A stretch of 64,000 bases of DNA from positions 10,570,351-10,634,350 of the forward strand of contig OX442419.1 in the NCBI GenBank assembly GCA_949361645.1, read 5' to 3'. A program made the translations under genes and the position numbers. This stretch comes from Spongilla lacustris. Taxonomy: Eukaryota; Porifera; Demospongiae; Spongillida; Spongillidae. The stretch's first letter is position 1. Each line of letters starts with the position of its first letter. Shown piece by piece: positions 43,118 to 54,765 of this stretch. The notes beneath the pieces are model-generated. The model saw only the letters and a list, made by a program, of their open reading frames with translations. It searched no databases and was not told the DNA's origin.

Positions 43118-46100
43118 CGTATGTGTGTGTGTATGTGTGTGTGTGTGCAGTGCTAAAAAAAAAACGGGCGGACATCGGTCAATTTCCGATCAATTTGCGC
43201 GTATCACTGTGCAACTTGCACTAGAGCCGGTCATTTGGTCCGACCATTCTTTATGGTTGTACTGTAGTATTAATTAGTTATGATAGCGACCGCGATAGCG
43301 CGATAACATCTAGCAGCTAGCTAACCCTGAAAGTAAAGGAGCCATCACAGAGCTGGGGAAATTTTGTGAAAGACAACTTTTATATAGCTAAAAAGTAAGT
43401 AATGTCACGTTTTGCGCTTCAACTGCGCCTTTTCTAGCAGTGGAATCACGCTAAGCGCTTGAGCATGTACACAATCGCTGGCTTTGGCCTGTTCCCACTT
43501 CAGCAAATTCATAGCATGAAATGCTGATCAGATACCGCATGATCCCGCGATGTTGCTATTGCGTACCGACTCTGTACAGTGTATTAAACGTAACCTTCCT
43601 CTTCTTTGCATCGCGATATCGGGGTGGTAGACTTTCTTCATCGGTAGGCTCCGTTTTAATTAATGTGTACATGTACGCTAACAGCTGTTATCACAATCCA
43701 CGTTGACAATGATTAATAGTACAGTGTATCTAGATCAAGCACTCAACTTGATTTAACTTTCACACCTGTTCTACAAACATACATGTATATACATGCATAC
43801 ATATTAGAATGTCCGAACAAAACTGACAATGTCAGCCCAAAGTTAATATTGGTCTGCCAAATGTCCGATCAAATATTGGTCCTTATTTTGAGCACTGGTG
43901 TGTGTGTGTGTGTGCATATCAGTTACATAGCAGACGTAAAAACTCTGGTGGGATTGGGTAATCATGGACATTATGGACAGGGTGTGCTCTAACTGAATGA
44001 ATGCAGCTCATAACAGACACAACTTAGCCACCCTGATGACAATGTACCCTAAGCCACCCTGATGGCAATGTACCCTAAGCCACCCTGATGACAATGTACC
44101 CTAAGCCACCCTGATGACAATGTACCATAAGCCACCCTGATGACAATGTACCCTTAGCCCCCCTGATGACAATGTACCCTTAGCCCCCCTGATGACAATG
44201 TACCCTAAGCCACCCTGATGACAATGTACCATAAGCCACCCTGATGACAATGTACCCTTAGCCCCCCTGATGACAATGTACCCTTAGCCACCCTGATGAC
44301 AATGTACCCTAAGCCACCCTGATGACAATGTACCCTAAGCCACCCCGATGACAATGTACCCTAAGCCACCCTGATGACAATGTACCCTAAGCCACCCTGA
44401 TGACAATGTACCATAAGCCACCCTGATGACAATGTACCCTAAGCCATCCTGATGACAATGTACCCTAAGCCACCCAGATGACAATGTACCCTAAGCCACC
44501 CTGATGACAATGTACCCTAAGCCACCCAGATGACAATGTACCCTAAGCCACCCTGATGACAATGTACCCTAAACCACCCTGATGACAATGTACCCTAAGC
44601 CACCCTGATGACAATGTACCCTAAGCCACCCTGATGACAATGTACCCTAAGCCACCCTGATGACAATGTACCCTAAGCCACCCTGATGACAATGTACCCT
44701 AAGCCACCCTGATGACAATGTACCCTAAGCCACCCTGATGACAATGTACCCAAGTCACCCTGATGACAATGTACCCTAAGCCACCCTGATGACAATGTTG
44801 GTTACCACATGTACAGTGCATGGTTACCACACGTACAGTACATGGTTACCACACATACAGTGCATGGTTACCACACGTACAGTACATGGTTACCACACAT
44901 ACAGTGCATGGTTACCACATGTACAGTGCATGGTTACCACACGAACAACAGTGCATGGTTACCACACATACAACAGAGCATGGTTACCACATGTAGTTAC
45001 CACACATACCTGGAATGTGAATGGTGTCCGACCCTCCTCCCCCTCCATTGGTCGTGCTCTCAGGGGCGGTGGTCAACAGCCTAACACTGTTCAGTTCAAG
45101 CTGCGTCAGCTTCATCTGCACCTGGTCACAAGAGTTGAAGACAATCTTCCCCCCTTCGTTCTTCTCAAGGTCCTCCGGGGACAGTCGCTTCATGAACCTT
45201 ATCTTCATCGTCATGCTTTGCAGGAAGTCGTTCTGCCGGCTCCGCCCATTCTCCGCCTCCTGCCTCTTCAGGATGAGTTCTTTGGCCTTTTGCAGGTCAG
45301 CCAGCTCTTGCTCAGAGAAGTGGTCCCCCTCGCTGTGGTCATGTGAGCCACCTGATGAAGGAAGCCATGGAAACCATCACATGACCCCATCCCTTCCTTT
45401 TGTGATCATGTGATCAACCGAAGTGAAGAGCCACACCCATCATGTGACTAGCCATGTTATAATATGGATGGGCACCTGACCATATCTATGACTGCAGTTA
45501 ACTAATCACACCCTCCTGTTCATGTCATTCACCCCTCCCTTCAGCTAACTCACACCCTCCCTTCAGCTAACACTCACACCCTCCCTTCAGCTAACACTCA
45601 CACCCTCCCTTCAGCTAACACTCACACCCTCCCTTCAGCTAACACTCACCCCCTCCCTTCAGCTAACACTCACCCCCTCCCTTCAGCTAACACTCACACC
45701 CTCCCTTCAGCTAACCTGTTCCCCTGTCATCCAAGAAATACACATCGTCTCCTACAGACTCCTCCCCTCCTCCTCCTCCCCCTCCCCTCAGGAGGTCCTG
45801 GTTCTCGGCCAGCAGTAGACCCTCCTCATCAAACAGGTCCTCTATCCTCAGGTTGATGCCCAGAGCCTTCAGAGCGTTCAGCTTCATGGCTACCTCCACC
45901 ACCTCCTCAGGGGTGAGGCCCAGCTTGCGATAGCGCCGCAGGTCATCCCTGCTGCAGAGGTGTCTGGAGCTGTTGGGAGCCCCAAGGTCCAGCTCTGTCA
46001 TGTCCAGTCTGAGGGTGATGGTGTGAGTGGCTATGTCCCCGTTCAGACGGAAGTCCGGGTCCCCTATGGGCTTGATGCACTTGAACAGCAGCTTGGACCA

Positions 46101-49100
46101 TTCCGTCAACTGGGTGCTAGGGGGTTTGGAGGAGAGGGGCGGGGCTTCGGTAAATACACACTTGTCCTGTTGCCTAGGTGATCTATTACTGTGAGAGGTG
46201 TGGGAGTGTAGCCTGGGGGAAGGAAAGAGTGGCAGTTTGTAGAAATGCAATGAAAAACCTAACAGCCAAACACAGACACGCACACACACAGACACCACCA
46301 ATACACATCTAACCATAACCAATACACAACACCACCCATACACAACACCACCCATACACAACACCACCCATACACAACACCACCCATACAAACCAATACA
46401 CAACACCACCCATACAAACCAATACACAACACCACCCATACAAACCAATACACAACACTACCCATACAAACCAATACACAACACCACCCATACAAACCAA
46501 TACACAACACCACCCATACAAACCAATACACAACACCACCCATACACAACACCACCCATACAAACCAATACACAACACCATCCATACAAACCAATACACA
46601 ACACCACCCATACAAACCAATACACAACACCACCCATACAAACCAATACACAACACCACCCATACAAACCAATACACAACACCACCAATACACACCTAAC
46701 CATAACCCATACACACCTGGTCTTAGATGTGTCCATGTCATGATGGTTAGATGACTCGACAGTCTAGCAAAGAGCAGTGGTCCAATGAACAACTCAGTGA
46801 AGGGCATGGGGACCAGGGCATGGGGACCAGGGCATGGGGACCAGGGCATGGGGACTATGGCATGGGGACCAGGGTATGGGGACAAGGGCATGGGGACCAG
46901 GGCATGGGGACCAGGGCATGGGGACCAGGGCATGGGGACCAGGGCATGGGGGACCATACACGCCCATACACACACCTTCTCAGATGTTTGTTTCATAAGC
47001 TTGAATGTCTCAGCCTCAGTCTTCAACTTCTCAATGTGTGACCTCTTCTCCTCCTCCCCCTGGGTATGGCCATTCAACCTGTCCTTAGCTGACCTCCATA
47101 TTCTGTTCACCTCCTCCATCTCCCTATCCAGAGACAGGTATCTACAGAGGGGGAAGGGGAAGGGGAGGAGAAAGGGGAAGGGGAGGAGGAAAGGGAAGGG
47201 GAGGAGGGAGAAGGGGAGGAGGAAGGGGAAGGGGAGAAGGGGGAAGGGGAGGAGAAAGGGGAAGAGGAGGATAGAATATAATTCTCACTTGCAGCTGAAG
47301 TTATTATGCTTGAAGCAAAGGCATGTGCTGGTCAGGATGACAGGAAGTGGGTGGGGTAACCACACCTCCTGTTTTATTGGACCACAGTTGCTCTTACTCT
47401 GCCTGCAACCATCTCTGCACACACATGTACTCAGAGATGGGTATTCGACAGAGTGCCCTCCCCCCCCCCCAGAGTGATGAGACATTTTCGGCATCCAGTT
47501 CTAACAGAAACAGCTCCCTTCCCAGACCGACCACCCCTCACACCCCCTCACCTTTGGCCCCACCCCTCCTTACCTATGGCTCCACCCCTTACCTCTCCTC
47601 ACCTATGGCTCCACCCCCACCCCTCATCACCTATGGCTCCACTCCTTACCCCCCTCACCTATGGCTCCACCCCTTACCCCACCCCCTCACCTATGGCTCC
47701 ACCCCTTACCCCACCCCCTCACCGATGGCTCAAGGCATCAGCAGTACTCCGGTGGTATGGATCAGATGACAAACAGGCCAGCCTGGGGAGGAGGCAGCAC
47801 ATAGGAAATATGTACATCCGGAAAATACCTTGGCACACACCCAACACCCACAACATCCCATCCTATCTTACTTTCCCACATCCTCACCATCCACTTTAGC
47901 CCCTCCCACATCCTCCCCATCCACTTTAGCCCCTCCCACATCCTCACCATCCACTTTAGCCCCTCCTACATCCTCCCCATCCACTTTAGCCCCTCCCACA
48001 TCCTCCCATCCACTTTAGCCCCTCCCACATCCTCACCATCCACTTTAGCCCCTCCCACATCCTCACCTTAGCTGGGCAACAATTAGAGGCAGGTTTAAAC
48101 TCATGAAGGACTCAGCAAAGATCAGTTCCCTGAAGATGTTCTTGTTCATGAGCTCAATGGTCACACCCAGCTTTGGTATAAAGTCGCCATCCTCCTGAAG
48201 AGAGAGAGGTCACATTCCTAACACCACATCCACCCCTTCCCTCACCCTCCCATAACCTTCACCCCCCCTCCCATAACCTTCACCCTCCTCTCCCATAACC
48301 TTCACCCTCCTCTCCCATAACCTTCACCCTCCTCTCCCATAACCTTCACCCTCCCCTCCCATAACCTTCACCCTCCCCTCCCATAACCTTCACCCTCCCC
48401 TCCCATAACCTTCACCCTCCCCTCTGTAATAAACTACGAACTGACTATCGCAAGGAACTCAATCGAACACGTTTTCTACTGTTCTTTAATCACGTGACAT
48501 ACACAATGAAATTACATAATGAGTCATAATAGTTCCAACACACTCCCATAACCATCACCCTCCACTCCCATCACCATCACCCTCCCCTCCCATCACCCTC
48601 CCCTCCCATAACCTTCACCCTCCCCTCCCCTCCCATAACCTTCACCCTCCCCTCCCATAACCATCACCCTCCTCTCCCATCACCCTCCCCTCCCATAACC
48701 TTCACCCTCCCCTCCCTTCACCCTCCCCTCCCATCACCCTCCCCTCCCATCACCCTCCCCTCCCCTCCCATAACCATCACCCTCCCCTCCCATAACCATA
48801 ACCATCACCCTCCCCTCCCCTCCCATTACCCTCCCCTCCCATAACCATCACCCTCCCCTCCCCTACCACGGGCTCACCAGGGGTTCCAGCAGGTACAGGA
48901 GGGAGGGCAGGGAGGCACACATGATGGAGTACTCATCTAACAGCATCTGGACAAACTCGATGGCTAGTTGGGGGGAGTTGAAGCCACAGGACAGCTGCTC
49001 CAATAGCCGAACCTTCACCTCCAATAGGTACTCCCTTTTAAGGTGAGGGGCAGTAAAACCCAATCAAACTGGCCCTGTAGCAACCATTCAAACTGGCCCT

Positions 49101-52100
49101 ATAGCAACCAATCAGAAGGCTACAAACCAAAACATATGTAGCAGCTAATGTGTCATGCCATCGCAAACCTAACCTCCTTGCTAAACATAATTACCTAGAT
49201 TACTTGTCCCCAGCCCTTACATTCCATTATCTACACATAAAGCCACAACCCTACTCATGCCCTTATAAGGCATGCAATGTTAGCTGGTGAGTGAGAAATG
49301 GTCGTAGGGTACTACTGGATCCACTTCACAAAGAACCAGCTATGTCTGATTTGTGTTGCGATAAAGGAGATGGTCATGTCAATATGATCCCACCTCCCTC
49401 GTAGGCAACAGGGTGTGCACACACCACACACCTCCCTCGTAGGCAACAGGGCGTGCACACACCACACACCTCCCTCGTAGGCAACAGGGTGTGCACACAC
49501 CACACACCTCCCTCGTAGGCAACAGGGTGTGCACACACCACACACCTCCCTCATAGGCAACAGGGTGTGCACACACCACACACCTACCTTGCCAATGTCT
49601 CCAGTCTTTGGAAGAACTGATGTGGGTCCTTTGCACACAGTATCTTGACAATAGCCACCATCTTGTCAGAACCTATTATGGACCTGCTCTCCTGACCTAA
49701 CAGGGAGGAGGGAGGGAGGGGAGGAGAGAGGAGGGAGAAGGGAGGGAGGGGAGGAGAGAGGAGGGGAGGAGGGAGGGAGGGGAGGGGAGGAGGGAGGGAG
49801 GGGAGGAGAGAGGAGGGGGAGGAGGGAGGGAGGAGAGAGGAGGGGGAGGAGGGAGGGAGGAGAGAGGAGGGGCAGGAGGGAGGGGAGGAGAGGATGGGAA
49901 GAGGGAGGAAGGGGGAGGAGGGGAGGAGGGGAGCAGGAGAGCAAGATGGATTACATTCAAAACCACATTTCCTGCCACTATATGTTAGCTGGTGAGTGAG
50001 AAATGGTCGTAGGGTACTACTGGATCCACTTCACAAAGAACCAGCTATGTCTGATTTGTGTTGCAATAAAGGAGATGGTCATGTCAATATGATCCCACCT
50101 CCCTCGTAGGCAACAAGGCATGCACACACACACCTCCCTCGTAGGCAACAGGGCGTGCACACACACACATACACACCACCTCATTCCACCCACATACACA
50201 CCACCTCATTCCACCCACATACTCACTAGAGAGGTTCATATTGTCTCTATAGATACGGCGCACAACATGACGAACATCCATCCAGTAGGTCTGAGTGGTC
50301 TGGGCATCGCGTTCCGACTCTGGAGTTATCACATTCTCCCTGGGGAGGAGAGGAGGGGGGAGGGGAAGGGGAGGAGGGAAGAGGGGGGAGGAAGAGGGAG
50401 ATTAAGACATAAAACATCAGATGACATCACTGCAAATTACTTTATACAATACACGGGTATGAGGTATCCCTGTGAGGGCTATGGAGGTACCCCTGTGAGG
50501 GCTATGGAGGTACCCCTGTGAGGGCTATGGAGGTACCCCTGTGAGGGCTATGGAGGTATCCCTGTGAGGGCTATGGAGGTACCCCTGTGAAGGCTATGGA
50601 GGTACCCCTGTGAGGGCTATGGAGGTACCCCTGTGAGGGCTATGGGGGTACCCCTGTGAGGGCTATGGAGGTACCCCTGTGAGGGCTATGGAGGTACCCC
50701 TGTGAGGGCTATGGAGGTACCCCTGTGAGGACTATGGGGGTGTGAAGATGTTATCTCTCAAGATTAGCTACATGTCCCAAACCACATGTGGGAAAGAGTA
50801 TTGCTTTGAGTGCACATGATCCAAACATGTGACAAATGGTGAGAACTGGCAAAGGAACAGTAACCTTAGCAACAGTAACCTAAACACAGACCTTAGCAAT
50901 AGTAACCTAAACACAGACATCACACACTCTGCCTCAAGATACTAAAATACTCATGCCCTTATAAGGCATGCAATGTTAGCTGGTGAGTGAGAAATGGTCG
51001 TAGGGTACTACTGGATCCACTTCACAAAGAACCAGCTACGTCTTGATATGTGTTGCAATAAAGGAGATGGTCATGTCAATATGATCCCACCTCCCTCGTA
51101 GGCAACAGGGCATTCACACACACACATACCTTCCTCTCCCTTACTCCCTCCCTCCCCACACACCTCACCTCTTTGTGATACAGGCTGAACAGTTACACCC
51201 CCCTGCCCCTGATGACACTCCCTCCCTCCCCACACACCTCACCTCTTTGTGATACAGGCTGAACAGTTACACCCCCCTGCCCCTGATGACACTCCCTCCC
51301 TCCCCACACACCTCACCTCTTTGTGATACAGGCTGAACAGTTACACCCCCCTGCCCCTGATGACACGTTCAGTGGCTCCTTCTGGGTCTTCACCACAGCA
51401 GGGGGAGGAGCCCTCTGGTCCTCAGACCGAATTATTTGAAGGCAGTTTTGACAAACCCAAGTGGTTGACTGTTATGAGAAAACCATGGTAACAGCACACA
51501 CATACCCAAGTGGTTGAATGTAATGTGCAAACATTAGCAACCAATCATTAGCATTTGGTTATCTGCCACTTACTCTAAATAAAGCTCTCTCTACATAAGT
51601 ATAAGTGGCATTTGCATAAGAGTAAAGCTTCATAACTATTGGATAGTTGAAGTAGGTGTGAACCTAGCATAGCCCCTCCCCTTCTGACATCCATATTAGT
51701 GAGGTGTGGCACAACATACCTGGGAAACAGATAACACTTCACTCCTGGACACTGTGGGTGGTGGGTGTGGCCAGAAAAGCATTATGACATCATAACAGGT
51801 GGGTGTGGCCAGAAAATGCACACATGCATTATGACCTCATAACAGGTGGTGGGTGTGGCCAGAGGATTAGGGTGGGGGTCTTACCCATCAGTTTGAACAA
51901 GCCTTTACATCGTTGGCACTTGGAAGTAGTGATGACTTCATCATCTGCTGCTGATGTTTGCTGGGAGGGAAGGGGAGAGGGGAGGGGAGGGGAGGGGAGG
52001 TTAGGGGAGGAGAGGGGAGGAGAGAGCGAGGAGGGAAAGGAAGATAAGTTCAGTAATTGACCTTTATACTCTGACACACTATTGTGAATCAAGCTCTATC

Positions 52101-53351
52101 AATGCCTCGTTCTCTATCAATGGCTGTACAGAGCCCAACTTCCTGGTACACACCATTGCCCAGCAAAAGATTCTTACTCGGATCTTACAAGGTCTCATAA
52201 GATTTAGATAGTGTGTAAGAATGTATGTAAGAAAACTACCGCTTATACTTAGGTATGGGTAAAGTTCAATAATAATCGTACTTAAGATCTTAAGTCAGAT
52301 CTTATGCAAGATTTTTTGCTGGGTGGTTCTGATGAGGTACACGTGCTAGGAGAGATGGGAGGGGAGTGTGGGGATGGAAGGGGAGAGGGGGATGGAAGGG
52401 GAGGGAGGGGATGGAAGGGGAGGGAGGGGATGGAAGGGGGGGAGGGGATGAAAGGGACGGAAGGGGAGGGAGGGGAGGGAGAGGAAGGAAGGGGAAGGGA
52501 GGGGAAGGGAGGGGAAGGGAGGGGAAGGGAGGGGAAGAGAGGGGAAGGGAGGGGATGGAAGGGGAAGGAGGGGAGGGAGAGGAAGGGAGGGGAGGGAGGG
52601 GAGGGAGGGAAAGGAAGGGAAGGGAGGGGAAGGAAGGGGAAGGAGGGGAGGGAGGGGAGGGAGGGGAGGGAGGGGAAGGAAGGGGAGGAAGGGGAGGGAG
52701 GGGATGGAAGGGGAAGGAGGGGAAGGAGGGGAAGGAGGGGAAGGAGGGGAAGGGGAAGGGGAGGGAGGGGATGGAAGGGGAGGGACACTGACATGCAACA
52801 GGTGTGAGGGGGGGGGTGATGAGGGGAAATAGGTCAGCTCCTCCCCTTACTACGTGCATCCAACGTTATTGAGGTCATAAATGTCCCCACAGGAGGTCAT
52901 GTACGTGTAAAGGGTCCCCCAACACAAGGTCATGATATGCAATGTCATTCGTTAACGTGCTCAATGGAAGCATACAAGCCGCCATGCAACAGGGTGAGAT
53001 TCTAATTAGTGCTCAGCGACGTATAGCTCAAACCCAACATAGAGAGCGTCAAGAAAAGGTACTCGCTAACATCACAACCACACATACCCGGCTGCCTACC
53101 GCCATACACAAATCACTTCACAAGGGTCAACGACGAGTTCGCTGAGGCAGGACGCGGTAGGAGCTAACTGACAAATCCACCATGATACCACCCTGTTCCC
53201 AGCACCCATATATGCGTGCACAGCATACCTTGGGCGTATTTTCCATTTCTCCGTTGGTAACCGCGCCAAGCTCGACCTTTGCACTCTTCTTTTTCTTGCT
53301 TCTCTTCTTTCTCTTGGCCGGTACGGGTGGATCGACCTGACGGTCAGCCAT
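40306..53351 (-). CDS. FAM193 family protein, 3' end missing at the gap
   Basis: Sixteen exons, high to low coordinate: 53229-53351 (ATG, MADRQVDPPVPAKRKKRSKK), 51885-51960, 51720-51751, 51317-51420, 50227-50339, 49588-49696, 48878-49034, 48067-48194, 47723-47782, 46976-47141, 45716-46212, 45010-45351, about 42141-42496, 41733-41958, 40755-40998, 40306-40393. Phases agree at nearly all junctions; 46976/46212 needs an alternative donor two bases on or a missed exon, and the 42141 donor is uncertain. Diagnostic blocks are CAKDPHQFFQRLETLAREYL, LLEVKVRLLEQLS, LIFAESFMSLNLPLIVAQLR and PPKRYCPCCYCELFGHNG, which match the order in FAM193A/B. Zinc-type clusters are KCQRCKGLF and GCNCSACITK, and there are coiled-coil segments. 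About 940 codons are seen against roughly 1250 in vertebrate FAM193A, so the C-terminal part is missing. FAM193A is poorly characterised (a link to p53 activity has been reported). Confidence 0.8.
40470..40760. repeat. CCCAACCCATCACCC-type minisatellite in a FAM193 intron
   Basis: Imperfect repeats of ACCACCCAACCCATCACCCC with CACACCCTC. Confidence 0.85.
41228..41360. repeat. Dispersed about 130-bp repeat, copy A
   Basis: Shared with 47320-47453 and 57151-57276 at high identity (GTGCTGGTCAGGATGACAGG ... GAGATGGGTATTCGACAGAG). All three copies are in the same orientation. The C copy belongs to a FAM193 exon-flank duplication. Confidence 0.9.
41375..41715. repeat. 30-bp minisatellite in a FAM193 intron
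   Basis: About 11 copies of CCCACAGGAGGGAGGAGAGG + GGTGAACAGC, with ATGA/AGGA variants. Confidence 0.95.
42500..42740. repeat. (TG)n-type array in a FAM193 intron
   Basis: TGTGTGTATG-rich sequence with irregular TA and TTG interruptions, directly next to the splice acceptor of the exon ending at 42496. Confidence 0.9.
43057..43147. repeat. (GT)n array flanking the TIR element
   Basis: Near-pure GT with a few AT and GC changes; it resumes at 43898-43914. Confidence 0.9.
43148..43897. mobile_element. 750-bp TIR element inside a (GT)n array
   Basis: Begins CAGTGCTAAAAAAAAAACGG and ends TTATTTTGAGCACTG; the ends are inverted (CAGTGCT/AGCACTG), and a looser match continues with GGACAT...TTTCCGATCA against TGTCCGATCAAATATTGG. 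(GT)n lies on both sides, so it inserted into a pre-existing microsatellite and the target duplication cannot be read. hAT-type ends are likely. No coding capacity seen. Confidence 0.75.
44020..44800. repeat. 26-bp minisatellite, about 29 copies, in a FAM193 intron
   Basis: GATGACAATGTACCCTAAGC + CACCCT. Variants (CATAAG, CCTTAGCCCCC, CACCCAGATG) recur at intervals, suggesting higher-order blocks. Confidence 0.95.
44805..45000. repeat. 24-bp minisatellite in a FAM193 intron
   Basis: About eight copies of GTGCATGGTTACCACACATA + CA(GT), ending 10 bases from the splice donor at 45009. Confidence 0.93.
45530..45715. repeat. 24-bp minisatellite abutting a FAM193 exon
   Basis: Eight copies of CACACCCTCCCTTCAGCTAA + CACT. 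The last copy forms the splice donor of the exon ending at 45716 (GTTAGC on the minus strand). Confidence 0.93.
46265..46720. repeat. 26-bp minisatellite in a FAM193 intron
   Basis: About 14 copies of ACACAACACCACCCATACAA + ACCAAT plus shorter 15-bp units. Confidence 0.95.
46796..46952. repeat. 14-bp minisatellite in a FAM193 intron
   Basis: About 11 copies of CATGGGGACCAGGG. Confidence 0.95.
47145..47275. repeat. Purine-rich tract next to a FAM193 acceptor
   Basis: GGGGAAGGGGAGGAG-type units. On the coding strand this is a long polypyrimidine tract just upstream of the acceptor at 47142. A related tract is at 56887-57070. Confidence 0.9.
47320..47453. repeat. Dispersed about 130-bp repeat, copy B
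   Basis: See 41228-41360. Confidence 0.9.
47560..47725. repeat. Minisatellite, CACCTATGGCTCCACCCCTTA unit family
   Basis: About seven copies of ACCTATGGCTCCACCCCTTA plus CCCC; it ends within the splice donor region at 47722. Confidence 0.9.
47870..48066. repeat. 30-bp minisatellite abutting a FAM193 exon
   Basis: Seven copies of CCACTTTAGCCCCTCCCACA + TCCTCACCAT; it runs up to the donor of the exon ending at 48067. Confidence 0.95.
48235..48865. repeat. CCCTCCCCTCCCATAACC minisatellite, split by an insertion
   Basis: CATAACCTTCACCCTCCCCT units (about 21 bp) at 48235-48424 and 48541-48865, interrupted by a 116-bp TG...CA element. Confidence 0.93.
48425..48540. mobile_element. Possible solo LTR or small insertion in a minisatellite
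   Basis: 116 bp beginning TGTAATAAACTACGAACTGA and ending AGTTCCAACA, interrupting the minisatellite. Flanks CCCTC and CACTC would be a 5-bp target duplication with one change, although the flanks are repetitive. It is not the LTR of the element at 8906. Confidence 0.5.
49252..49590. repeat. Dispersed about 160-bp repeat (copy 1) running into a 39-bp minisatellite
   Basis: CATGCCCTTATAAGGCATGC and GTCATGTCAATATGATCCCA mark the repeat; further copies are at 49983-50118 and 50950-51111. The array from 49400 has five CACCTCCCTCGTAGGCAACA + GGGTGTGCACACACCACA units. Confidence 0.9.
49697..49940. repeat. Purine-rich tract (polypyrimidine on the coding strand)
   Basis: GGAGGGAGGGGAGGAGAGAG units directly upstream (minus strand) of the acceptor at 49697. 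Confidence 0.9.
49983..50225. repeat. Dispersed repeat copy 2 and short tandem repeat
   Basis: Second copy of the 49252 repeat, then ACACACCACCTCATTCCACC units up to the donor of the exon ending at 50227. Confidence 0.88.
50455..50745. repeat. 23-bp minisatellite in a FAM193 intron
   Basis: About 12 copies of GAGGTACCCCTGTGAGGGCT + ATG. Confidence 0.95.
50950..51111. repeat. Dispersed repeat copy 3
   Basis: Third copy of the 49252 repeat, including CATGCCCTTATAAGGCATGC. Confidence 0.9.
51143..51364. repeat. 74-bp tandem triplication containing the end of FAM193 exon 4 and its donor
   Basis: Three near-identical 74-bp units begin at 51143, 51217 and 51291. Each contains the coding end GCNCSACITK and the GTGAGG donor (minus strand). 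The unit at 51291 is contiguous with the rest of the exon. Confidence 0.9.
51961..52035. repeat. Purine-rich tract in FAM193 intron 1
   Basis: GGAGAGGGGAGGGGAGG units upstream of the acceptor at 51961 (polypyrimidine on the coding strand). Confidence 0.85.
52330..52795. repeat. Purine-rich minisatellite in FAM193 intron 1
   Basis: About 465 bp of GGGGAAGGAGGGGAGGGA-type units with ATGGAAGG variants; long open frames in all phases are repeat artefacts. Confidence 0.95.
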
Positions 53352-53644
53352 TTCTTATCAACAGGACTTCTTTTCCTTGCTCTTTGAATGGAAGAATCAG
53401 TATCGCCAACCAAAACCGCTGTTCTAAGGTTCTTACAATACGTATACGCACACCGCCATTTTACAAGCTCTACACACACGCTTGCTCCGTATATTGTCGT
53501 ATTACTACACCGCTTATCTAGTAAGCAATTATGTCACTTCGTATTGAACTGCAATCATAGTAGCTGCTCATGATGCACGTCAGATGACACAGTACGACTA
53601 AATAAAATAAATTCTCTTTGAAGCTGTTAATTTTTCACAACAAA

Positions 53645-53875
53645 CCACACACACACGTACACATGCACACGCACATGCACACACATGCACACATGCACAC
53701 GCACATGCACACGCACATCACACACACGCGCGTACACGCACATGCACACACGCACACGCACACGCACACGCACACGCACACGCACACGCACACGCACACG
53801 CACACGCACACGCACACGCACACGCACACGCACACGCACACGCACACGCACACGCACACGCACACGCACACTTGC
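53645..53875. repeat. (CACACG)n array
   Basis: Pure CACACG hexamers from about 53745 to 53870, preceded by irregular ACATGCACAC units. Z-DNA-prone alternating purine-pyrimidine. Confidence 0.95.
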
Positions 53876-53879
53876 ACAG

Positions 53880-54305
53880 CATTTCCTCGCATCAGAACCA
53901 TGCTGAGGCGGCAATACATTTGAATCATTTCGGTTTTCAGAATTTGAGGAGTGGGACTGTGGGAGCGCCTAGCAATTAACTTTTGAATGTTTCATTAGCA
54001 GTGACTCTCCATATGCCTCCACTACAAGAGGTACTCTACCTAATTATCTTTAAAATAAATAAATAAATATGGCATTGTACGCATTGCTTATTGTCTGTCT
54101 TAATTACTAAGAGAATTGTATACTGCTACTTTACTCAGTATAATCATATACTCGTATACAAACCACACCTGTCACTACATGTAAATAGCACTTTTTGTTG
54201 ATCCGAGACATGCTACTAAGATATGATATCAGTAAATTTTCCTCTGTCAGATATTGGATTTTTGAGTTTAATACCTACAAGTACATGTACCTCCTCTTCT
54301 TTTTA
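53880..54305. other. Non-coding, AT-rich
   Basis: No exon seen between the hexamer array and the next minisatellite. It lies upstream of the FAM193 start and could carry its promoter; no element recognised. Confidence 0.4.
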
Positions 54306-54309
54306 ATGA

Positions 54310-54765
54310 GCTATTGTTAATCAGGTTATAGCTTATCAAGGAGACATTTAGTGGTACTAGTACTACCCGTTCAGGTTATAGCTTATCAAGGAGACATTTA
54401 GTGGTACTAGTACTAACCGTTCTATATCAAGGAGACATTTAGTGGTACTAGTACTACCCGTTCTGGTTTTAGCTTATCAAGGAGACATTTAGTGGTACTA
54501 GTACTACCCGTTCTGGTTATAGCTTATCAAGGAGACATTTGTGGTACTAGTACTACCCGTTCAGGTTATAGCTTATCAAGGAGACATTTAGTGGTACTAG
54601 TACTACCCGTTCTGGTTATAGCTTATCAAGGAGACATTTAGTGGTACTAGTACTACCCGTTCAGGTTATAGCTTATCAAGGAGACATTTAGTGGTACTAG
54701 TACTACCCGTTCTGGTTATAGCTTATCAAGGAGACATTTAGTGGTACTAGTACTACCCGTTCAGC
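54310..54765. repeat. 50-bp minisatellite, nine copies
   Basis: AGCTTATCAAGGAGACATTT + AGTGGTACTAGTACTACCCG + TTCTGGTTAT. One copy is shortened (54411-54465). Repeats are contiguous without spacers. Confidence 0.95.

Noticed and set aside
52282..52859. Pro/Ser-rich and Gly/Glu-rich frames over 140 codons
   Set aside because: Purine-rich minisatellite in FAM193 intron 1; open in all phases.
53618..53928. His-Thr or Arg-Val repeat proteins
   Set aside because: Translations of the (CACACG)n array.
54310..54765. CRISPR-like array
   Set aside because: Repeats are contiguous with no unique spacers, in a eukaryotic setting with introns; it is a 50-bp minisatellite.
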